Assembly: GCA_002408065.1 (NCBI GenBank)
Contig: DHQI01000024.1
Coordinates: 391 to 8,373, forward strand
Direction: 5' to 3'
Source of the DNA: Bacteroidales bacterium UBA5342
Lineage (GTDB): Bacteria > Bacteroidota > Bacteroidia > Bacteroidales > UBA5342
Length of the DNA: 7,983 nucleotides
Shown: positions 1 through 4,999 of the stretch, one piece after another
Position numbering within the stretch: the first letter of the stretch is position 1
Layout: the number at the start of each line of letters is the position of its first letter
Position numbers and translations under genes: made by a program
The notes under the pieces: generated by a model
Database searches by the model: none
The model's input: only the letters and a program-made list of their open reading frames with translations
Told to the model about the DNA's origin: nothing

Positions 1-630
1 GACGATATCGTTCGTGGCTTAAAACATTTTGTGGTAGAAGAGCTGCGCACAGCGCGCCGTTTTATGAAAAAGGTGGATAAAGCCATCGACATCGATATGC
101 TTACCATTGAGGTGCTGAACGAGCACACCGATGCTAAGAATGTAGCCGAAATGTTGCGTTTTGCCGAAAAAGGAGAGGACATTGGTTTGGTGTCCGAAGC
201 TGGCTGCCCGGCAGTGGCTGACCCCGGTGCCGACATCGTATCTATTGCACACCGCAAAGGCATTCAGGTAGTGCCCCTCGTTGGTCCATCATCTATCCTG
301 ATGTCCTTAATGGCTTCCGGTTTTAATGGGCAAAACTTTGCTTTTGTTGGTTATCTTCCTATTAAACCTAACGAAAAAAGTAAATGTATAAAACAGTTGG
401 AAGGTCGGGTGTATGCCGAAAACCAAACGCAAATTTTTATTGAAGCCCCTTACCGCAACAACAAACTAATGGAGACTCTGGTAAAACAACTGGCACCGCA
501 TACCCGTATTTGCGTAGCAGCTGATATTACTCTTGAAAATGAATTTGTGGTCACCAAAACCGCTAAAGAGTGGAAAAAATCAATGCCTGAACTGCACAAG
601 CGACCGACCATCTTTTTGATTTATAAGTGA
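1..630 (+). CDS. RsmI-like SAM-dependent methyltransferase (5' end missing)
   Basis: The reading frame is open from base 1 and ends at TGA 628-630, giving 209 visible residues; roughly the first 25-30 codons lie before the window. The fold is the tetrapyrrole-methylase (RsmI, TIGR00096-like) type. Counting from base 1, the SEAGCPAVADPG motif at residues 65-76 matches the RsmI SDAGTPxxxDPG loop, the GPSS turn is at 95-98, and the stretch LMASGFNGQNFAFVGYLP follows it. RsmI methylates the 2'-O of C1402 in 16S rRNA. Here the Asp of SDAG is Glu and Thr is Cys, and the C-terminus (QTQIFIEAPYRNNKLMETL, then RPTIFLIYK) looks like the short Bacteroidota paralogue usually annotated only as a SAM-dependent methyltransferase and found alongside a true RsmI. 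The fold is secure; the substrate is unknown. The GTG at 31 is not a credible start, since conserved sequence runs upstream of it. Confidence 0.9.
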   Translation, partial: DDIVRGLKHFVVEELRTARRFMKKVDKAIDIDMLTIEVLNEHTDAKNVAEMLRFAEKGEDIGLVSEAGCPAVADPGADIVSIAHRKGIQVVPLVGPSSILMSLMASGFNGQNFAFVGYLPIKPNEKSKCIKQLEGRVYAENQTQIFIEAPYRNNKLMETLVKQLAPHTRICVAADITLENEFVVTKTAKEWKKSMPELHKRPTIFLIYK

Positions 631-634
631 GTTT

Positions 635-649
635 GTGTCGCTGCGACAC
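635..649. repeat. Short GC-rich palindrome just after the methyltransferase stop
   Basis: GTGTCGC, a central T, then GCGACAC form a perfect 7-bp inverted repeat starting five bases after the stop codon. As RNA it would pair as GTGTCG/CGACAC around a CTG loop. No T-tract follows, so it is not a canonical intrinsic terminator, though it could mark the mRNA 3' end. An overlapping alternative hairpin pairs CACTCAG (647-653) with CTGAGTG (669-675). Confidence 0.45.
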
Positions 650-673
650 TCAGAGGTGCAGAGATACGCTGAG
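649..673 (-). repeat. Left copy of a CTCTGCG-type intergenic repeat
   Basis: Read on the minus strand this segment contains CTCAGCGTATCTCTGC, and it matches 745-769 on the plus strand at 19 of 25 positions. The two copies are therefore an imperfect inverted repeat inside one intergenic gap. From memory, CTCTGCGnATCTCTGC-like strings recur in intergenic DNA of many Bacteroidota; I cannot confirm this without a genome search. Confidence 0.55.
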
Positions 674-744
674 TGAAATTTTAAGTTCCTGGTATATAGG
701 ATGATGGGATGGTAGTGCTGTTTTTTGTCTTTGATGCAATATTT

Positions 745-769
745 CTCTGCGAATCTCAGCTCCTTTGCG
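745..769 (+). repeat. Right copy of the CTCTGCG-type intergenic repeat
   Basis: This is the partner of the minus-strand copy at 649-673. It also has an internal near-tandem structure: TGCGAATCTC occurs at 748-757 and again at 766-775, one copy every 18 bases. It lies about 25 bases upstream of the candidate -7 element for gldF, so it may insulate or overlap the upstream part of that promoter. Confidence 0.55.
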
Positions 770-774
770 AATCT

Positions 775-806
775 CTGCAATACTAAACCTTATTTTATTA
801 TTTTTG
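775..806 (+). promoter_or_regulatory. Candidate gldF promoter (Bacteroidota type, weak -33)
   Basis: TATTTTTG at 799-806 matches the Bacteroidota primary-sigma -7 consensus TAnnTTTG exactly. The -33 region is poor: CTG at 775-777, 21 bases upstream, is the best match to TTG. Transcription would start near 813, leaving a leader of about 16 bases before the gldF ATG at 829. The -7 element is good; the assignment as a whole is moderate. Confidence 0.5.
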
Positions 807-828
807 CACTTCATTACCAAAATCATCT

Positions 829-1548
829 ATGGGCGCACTTATCCGAAAAGAATTATCACTGTATTTCAGTAACCTATCCGGTTATCTGATTTCTTGTCTT
901 TTTTTGCTCATTACTGGTTTATTTCTTTGGGTGATTCCCGGTAATTGGAATATCTTTTCTGCTGGTTATGCCAACCTGAACGGTTTGTTCGAATTAGCTC
1001 CTTGGCTTTATCTTTTTCTGATTCCTGCTATCTCTATGCGTTTGTTTGCTGACGAATACCGTTCCGGAACTATAGAGCTTTTAATGACTTCGCCACTCTC
1101 ATCCTGGCAAGTGGTGGGGGCAAAATACCTGGCCGGTTTTGTTGTTGTGCTTATCTCATTGTTACCTACTTTGGTGTTTTATTACTCAGTAAGTGCAATG
1201 GCTTCACCAGCTGGTAATGTGGACAGTGGAGCTATTTGGGGGTCCTATATTGGCTTGGTTTTTTTGGCAGCAGTATATCTGGCTATTGGGGTGTATAGCT
1301 CTTCGTTAACGGATAATCAGATAGTGGCTTTTCTTTTGGCTTTGCTTGCTTGCTATGTCATTTATGCGGGTCTTGATTTTGTTTCTTTGATTTTCAATGG
1401 ACAATTAGCTTTATATATAGCGGATGGAGGTATAGCGGCACATTACGATAGTTTGAGCCGTGGTGTTATAGAACTTTCAGATGTAATTTATTTTTTAAGT
1501 GTCACTTTTCTCTTTTTGTTTTTTACAAAAATGAGGGTGGAGCGTTAA
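829..1548 (+). CDS. gldF: Gld ABC transporter permease subunit GldF
   Basis: This 239-residue ABC-2-type inner-membrane permease is the usual GldF length. Its N-terminus (MGALIRKELSLYFSNLSGYL) starts at ATG 829, preceded by a candidate promoter and no Shine-Dalgarno. Hydrophobic segments lie near residues 18-37 and 52-71, with more in the second half, about six in total. The loop DEYRSGTIELLMTSPLSSWQ (from residue 75) is the hallmark of the GldF and ABC-2 permease group and probably contacts the ATPase. In Flavobacterium johnsoniae GldA (ATPase), GldF and GldG were identified as ABC transporter components linked to gliding motility; many non-gliding Bacteroidota also carry gldFG-like pairs, so motility cannot be inferred from this gene. 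No gldA is seen here. gldG follows on the same strand, but after an unusual 138-base gap. The family call is firm; the transported substrate is unknown. Confidence 0.93.
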   Translation: MGALIRKELSLYFSNLSGYLISCLFLLITGLFLWVIPGNWNIFSAGYANLNGLFELAPWLYLFLIPAISMRLFADEYRSGTIELLMTSPLSSWQVVGAKYLAGFVVVLISLLPTLVFYYSVSAMASPAGNVDSGAIWGSYIGLVFLAAVYLAIGVYSSSLTDNQIVAFLLALLACYVIYAGLDFVSLIFNGQLALYIADGGIAAHYDSLSRGVIELSDVIYFLSVTFLFLFFTKMRVER

Positions 1549-1554
1549 ACGATG

Positions 1555-1592
1555 ACTGAGCACTGCACTGAGCTTGTCGAATATGTCGCAGT
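1555..1592. repeat. REP-like ACTGAGCTTGTCGAA element between gldF and gldG
   Basis: The segment contains CACTGAGCTTGTCGAA, a string I recognise as a widespread palindromic repeat half (often read as TTCGACAAGCTCAGTG). ACTGAGC is repeated directly at 1555-1561 and 1567-1573. ACTGC (1562-1566) and GCAGT (1588-1592) close an imperfect stem around it. It starts six bases after the gldF stop, suggesting a repeat insertion into what is normally a tight gene pair. Recognition of the family is from memory. Confidence 0.6.
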
Positions 1593-1686
1593 AGGGGGCT
1601 GATGTTAATAGTAACTGTATAGAATACGGTGAGAGGTATATAACAGGCTTTTTGCAATATAAAAGATAACCGGGTTTTAAAATATT

Positions 1687-3375
1687 TTGGGAAAGAATAA
1701 AAACATATTAAGAATTATAATTGCATTAGCAATCGTTTTGGTTGTCAATGGACTGAGTAGTACAATGTCATGGCGTGTTGATTTGACGTCGGACAAGCGC
1801 TTTACGCTTTCAGATATTACTAAAGACTTTCTGAAAGAAGAGGTAAACGAAGACCTGCAGATATTTATTTATCTTGATGGTTCAGTAAATTCCGGATTTC
1901 GCCGTTTAGAGAAAGCGACTCTTGGAATGGTGAAACAATTTCAAGCGATTAATAAAAAACATATAGCTTATTCTCATATTTTAATAGGGAAATTGCCGGA
2001 AAAGGAGCAAAAGAACCTTGGCTTGCAACTGCAAAAGATGAACATGACACCCATGAATGTGATAGAGGAGGATGCCAATGGTAACCGCAGCGAAAAAGCT
2101 GTTTATCCTTGGGCTGTAGTGCAGTACAAAGGGCATAGCCGTGCCGTTAAGCTTTTGGTTAATGCGAATAATAAAACAGGAGAACAAAACCTTAATAAGT
2201 CTATTGAGAGTCTGGAATTTAAGTTAACCGAAGCCATACGTCTTTTGTCAGATAGCGAAGATCGCAGAGTGGCTTTTCTCGAAGGTCATGGTGAACTTGG
2301 CGAAGCTGAAACTTACGATATCACGACAGCTCTGAGCTTGTATTATAGTGTAGATCGCGGGCGTATTGCTCAGGATGCTTCTATCCTGAATGCATACGAA
2401 GCTGTGATAATAGCTAATCCTGTGGAGCCGTTTACACGAGAGGAAAAGTTTGTTCTGGATCAATACCTGATGCAAGGTGGTAAAGTGTTGTGGTTGGTAG
2501 ATGGTGTGCAGATGTCGATGGATAGCTTAACCAAGGCAGAAGCGAATTATGGCATATACAATGATTTGCAGGTGAATGATATGCTTTTTCGCTATGGTGT
2601 GCGTATCAATCCTACCTTGGTACAGGATATGCAGTGTGCACTTTACCCGGTAAATGTAGCCGGCCCGGGAGAAGCCGCCCGTTTCCAGTCCTTACCTTGG
2701 TTTTATGCCCCTTTGTTGATGCCTGACCCCGGACATCCAATCACTAAGAATAGCTCTAATGTGAAATCCGAATTTGTGAGCACTATCGACTTAGTGGGGG
2801 AGTCTGAGAAGGTGAAAAAAACGGTTCTTCTGAGTTCTTCTGCCTTGAGTCGTGTTGTAAAGGTGCCTATGGAGATAGACTTGGGAGAGTCTGTTAAAAA
2901 TCTTAAAGCGGCAGATTTTAATAATGGCAGCCAGATATGTGCTGTTTTACTCGAAGGTCAGTTTACTTCGCCTTTTGCTAACAGAGGTATTCCTCCCGGA
3001 TTGAACAATACCGGAAAACTAAAAAAGGAAAGCGTGCCCACTAAAATGATTGTGATAGCGGATGGTGACTTGATACGTAACGGGGTACGAGGCTATGGCG
3101 AAGAGATGCAGGTTCTTCCTTTGGGTTATGATTATGCTACTAATCAGGAGATGTTTGGCAACCGTGATTTTTTACTTAATGCCATCAATTATCTCATCGA
3201 TGATGAGGGCTGGTTTACTATGCGGCAGCGTAGCCTTAAGCTTCGCCTTTTGGATAAAAAAGAGATGGAACGACGTCATTTTTACCGTGTATTAAACGTA
3301 GCACTGCCTTTGATAGTGATGCTAATGCTTGCCCTATCGCTAATGATTTTAAGAAAAAGACGCTTCTCAAAATAA
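1687..3375 (+). CDS. gldG: Gld ABC transporter auxiliary subunit GldG
   Basis: This 562-residue protein has the full GldG architecture. One N-terminal membrane segment (about residues 7-25) is followed by the signature DLTSDKRFTLSD at 32-43. A large periplasmic ABC-transporter auxiliary domain (PF09822-like) comes next, with EGHGE at 199-203, the HPITKN motif, ADGD ending at 461 and LNAINYLID near 497-505. The C-terminus has a second membrane segment (about 538-555) and a basic tail. GldG is the partner of GldF, anchored in the inner membrane with its bulk outside the cytoplasm. The start is TTG at 1687: an in-frame TAA sits at 1678-1680, no ATG lies between, and the next ATG (1762-1764) falls after the first membrane segment. 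ATT at 1684 is the only other option. A 138-base gap with a repeat separates it from gldF, and I see no good promoter there, so co-transcription with gldF is likely. No truncation or frameshift is evident. Confidence 0.92.
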   Translation: MGKNKNILRIIIALAIVLVVNGLSSTMSWRVDLTSDKRFTLSDITKDFLKEEVNEDLQIFIYLDGSVNSGFRRLEKATLGMVKQFQAINKKHIAYSHILIGKLPEKEQKNLGLQLQKMNMTPMNVIEEDANGNRSEKAVYPWAVVQYKGHSRAVKLLVNANNKTGEQNLNKSIESLEFKLTEAIRLLSDSEDRRVAFLEGHGELGEAETYDITTALSLYYSVDRGRIAQDASILNAYEAVIIANPVEPFTREEKFVLDQYLMQGGKVLWLVDGVQMSMDSLTKAEANYGIYNDLQVNDMLFRYGVRINPTLVQDMQCALYPVNVAGPGEAARFQSLPWFYAPLLMPDPGHPITKNSSNVKSEFVSTIDLVGESEKVKKTVLLSSSALSRVVKVPMEIDLGESVKNLKAADFNNGSQICAVLLEGQFTSPFANRGIPPGLNNTGKLKKESVPTKMIVIADGDLIRNGVRGYGEEMQVLPLGYDYATNQEMFGNRDFLLNAINYLIDDEGWFTMRQRSLKLRLLDKKEMERRHFYRVLNVALPLIVMLMLALSLMILRKRRFSK

Positions 3376-3393
3376 TTTTTCAAGGATAAAGCT

Positions 3394-3401
3394 TTTCTTT
3401 G
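3394..3401 (+). promoter_or_regulatory. Possible weak -7 promoter element before the coiled-coil gene
   Basis: TTTCTTTG matches TAnnTTTG at all but one position, and it is followed by GCAAAACAATAAAA, a context common after Bacteroidota -7 elements. No TTTG or TTG lies at the expected 19-21 base distance upstream. It could give the downstream gene independent expression, but read-through from gldG is equally plausible. Confidence 0.3.
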
Positions 3402-3425
3402 CAAAACAATAAAAATTTATAAAAC

Positions 3426-4319
3426 GTGACAAACGAAGTTCAACCCAATAATACCAAGAGATCACCAATTTTAATTGTTGTATTAGCTGTAGCTGCTGCT
3501 ATTTTTGTAGGGCTATTTGTTTGGCAAAACCTGCGCAACCGGGAATTGACTGACTACTTTCAGGAAGAGCAGTTGGCTTTGGAAGAGGATTACCGCCTTT
3601 TGATAGAGGAATATGACTCTATTCAAGTCAATAATAATTATGATTCTTTGCTCTTACAGTTGGATGTAGAACAGCAACGTGTAGCACAGCTTCTTGACGA
3701 ACTGGAAACCGTAAAAGCCACGAATGCTGTCAAACTACGCGAATACCGCAAGGAGCTTAGTACGATGCGTACTGTGATGAAACATTATGTGTATCAGATT
3801 GATTCCCTTAACACGGTAAACAAACAATTGACAGAAGAAAATAAGTATGTAAAAGAGCAGTATCAGGCTGCTACACAAACGGTGATGGAGCTCGAAGAAG
3901 AAAAGGAGGAGCTTAGTAAAACCATTGCCATAGCTTCACAATTAGAAGTGCGTGACTTGGAGGTTTTGCCGCAAAATATTAAAGGACGCTCCATGCGAAA
4001 GCTGAGCAAAACGGAACGTTTTGTTATAAACTTTACCGTGCTGAAAAATATCACTACCGATGTCGGCAATAAAATGGTATATCTGCGTATTACCTCGCCA
4101 CAGCGCGAAGTCTTGACCTCGGCGGATAAGGGTACTTTTAGTTTTGAAGACGGGGAGTTGGAGTATTCGGCTAAAAACCCCTTTGAGTATCAGGCCGAGG
4201 ATGTGGATATGACTATTTATTATGTTATAAATCAGTTTCTTTTTGCCGGCGAGTATCAGTTTGATTTGTTTGTGGATAGAGTCCATGTGGGGCATAAAAC
4301 GATGGTTCTAAAGGACTAA
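3426..4319 (+). CDS. Membrane-anchored coiled-coil protein of unknown function
   Basis: This 297-residue protein has a short polar N-terminus, a single membrane segment (about 15-33, rich in Ile, Val, Ala) and a long Glu/Leu/Gln-rich region (about 40-172) with the heptad character of a coiled coil. A globular C-terminal domain (about 175-297) is rich in alternating hydrophobic residues and likely beta-stranded, with VGNKMVYLRITSP and AGEYQFDLFVDRVHVG. The coiled coil and C-terminal domain would lie on the periplasmic side if the anchor is N-in. From memory, similar proteins are common in Bacteroidota and are annotated hypothetical or, misleadingly, as SMC-like because of the coiled coil; there is no ATPase motif here. 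The start is GTG at 3426: TAA is at 3420-3422 and no ATG precedes the membrane segment. It begins 50 bases after gldG on the same strand, so a shared transcript is possible. The function is not recognised. Confidence 0.85.
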   Translation: MTNEVQPNNTKRSPILIVVLAVAAAIFVGLFVWQNLRNRELTDYFQEEQLALEEDYRLLIEEYDSIQVNNNYDSLLLQLDVEQQRVAQLLDELETVKATNAVKLREYRKELSTMRTVMKHYVYQIDSLNTVNKQLTEENKYVKEQYQAATQTVMELEEEKEELSKTIAIASQLEVRDLEVLPQNIKGRSMRKLSKTERFVINFTVLKNITTDVGNKMVYLRITSPQREVLTSADKGTFSFEDGELEYSAKNPFEYQAEDVDMTIYYVINQFLFAGEYQFDLFVDRVHVGHKTMVLKD

Positions 4320-4354
4320 ATTATATTGCTGAAAAGAAAAATAGCAGTGTTTAT

Positions 4355-4385
4355 TTTGTTGTTTAATAATAAGAGTGTACTTTTG
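4355..4385 (+). promoter_or_regulatory. Consensus Bacteroidota promoter for the lipoprotein gene
   Basis: TTTG at 4355-4358, a spacer of exactly 19 bases, then TACTTTTG at 4378-4385 match the Bacteroidota consensus TTTG-N19-21-TAnnTTTG at every fixed position. The start site would fall near 4390, with a leader of about 28 bases before ATG 4418. It makes the lipoprotein gene a separate transcription unit even if read-through from the genes upstream also occurs. Confidence 0.75.
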
Positions 4386-4397
4386 GTTTTAAACCAA
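4383..4397. promoter_or_regulatory. Palindrome overlapping the -7 element and start site (operator candidate)
   Basis: TTGGTTT, a central T, then AAACCAA form a perfect 7-bp inverted repeat. It covers the last three bases of the -7 element and the predicted transcription start. That position suits a repressor-binding site, but with only one copy visible it could also be chance in AT-rich DNA. Confidence 0.4.
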
Positions 4398-4417
4398 TTC
4401 CAAAAAATGCTCCTGTT

Positions 4418-4960
4418 ATGAGACAATTTCTCAACATACTCGTTAGCATTATCCTGATTTCGTCTTGTTCTGAAGTCCGTTTTTCTGCCCCCCAACCACT
4501 AAATGGTAAAGTCCTTGATGAATTCCCTAAAGCGTTTATTGGCAATTATGTAGGTCTTAATGGAGATACCTTGAGTGTGGCACGTCAATGCTTTAATTTA
4601 GCCGATGATGAATGCAAAAACTTGAAGAATGAAAGAGTGGTGCTGAAGCAAAAAGGAAAGCTCTTGGTGCTATCTTGTCGTGAGATTCTGATGGCTGGTG
4701 AACAACTGGAGCGTAAAGGGTGGGAGGTTTTTCCTTTTGAGATGAAGGAGGATACCTTGTTGGTTTATTTTATTGATACCTCAAATGAAAAAAAGGACGA
4801 AACACTGAAGCTTATTTCAGAAATAGTTCCTGTCGAAAATGTTTTAAATGAAGCGGGAGAGCTTGAATATTTTTATATTGATCCTTCCATTTGTCAGTTC
4901 GAACGTTTGTACAGTACTCAGTGTTTTTCTGTAGTAGAAAAATTTGTTAGAATAGATTAG
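4418..4960 (+). CDS. Small lipoprotein of unknown function
   Basis: This 180-residue protein begins with a short basic and hydrophobic signal (MRQFLNILVSIILISSC) ending in a lipobox, LISSC, with the acylated Cys at residue 17. It is therefore predicted to be exported and lipid-anchored. The +2 to +5 residues are Ser-Glu-Val-Arg, with one acidic residue at +3; this is a partial match to the acidic export signal that sends Bacteroidota lipoproteins to the cell surface, so outer-membrane placement is likely but surface exposure is uncertain. The mature part contains EFPKAFIGNYVGLNGDTLSV, a pattern seen in Bacteroidota lipoproteins that starts a beta-rich domain, then charged sequence. Four later Cys residues are present. 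The start is ATG 4418, close after a consensus promoter. The gene is convergent with comEC, with stop codons only about 40 bases apart. No enzyme motif is visible and I do not recognise the family. Confidence 0.82.
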   Translation: MRQFLNILVSIILISSCSEVRFSAPQPLNGKVLDEFPKAFIGNYVGLNGDTLSVARQCFNLADDECKNLKNERVVLKQKGKLLVLSCREILMAGEQLERKGWEVFPFEMKEDTLLVYFIDTSNEKKDETLKLISEIVPVENVLNEAGELEYFYIDPSICQFERLYSTQCFSVVEKFVRID

Positions 4961-4969
4961 AGTTCTTAG

Positions 4970-4995
4970 GCCTTCATCAAAGGCGTCTCATGCCT
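4970..4995. terminator. Possible weak bidirectional terminator between convergent genes
   Basis: GCCTT (4970-4974) pairs with AAGGC (4980-4984) around a 5-base loop, and AGGC (4981-4984) can alternatively pair with GCCT (4992-4995). The site sits exactly in the 39-base gap between the convergent stops of the lipoprotein gene and comEC. Stems are short and there is no T-tract on either strand, so termination efficiency is doubtful. Confidence 0.3.
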
Positions 4996-4999
4996 CAGT

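Noticed and set aside
31..630. GTG at 31 as the start of the methyltransferase
   Set aside because: The frame is open back to base 1 and the upstream residues (GLKHF before VVEELRTARRF) fit the conserved family N-terminal region, so the gene is truncated by the window edge.
580..780. 66-codon minus-strand frame across the methyltransferase 3' end and the repeat
   Set aside because: It overlaps a conserved coding end and repeat DNA, and its product has no family signature.
3942..4295. 117-codon minus-strand frame opposite the coiled-coil gene
   Set aside because: It lies wholly inside a well-supported plus-strand gene, has no recognisable domain and no promoter, and is best explained as a shadow frame.
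4326..4365. Intrinsic terminator after the coiled-coil gene
   Set aside because: Only TGCT/AGCA pairs, and the T-rich stretch that follows belongs to the lipoprotein promoter; the stem is too weak to call.
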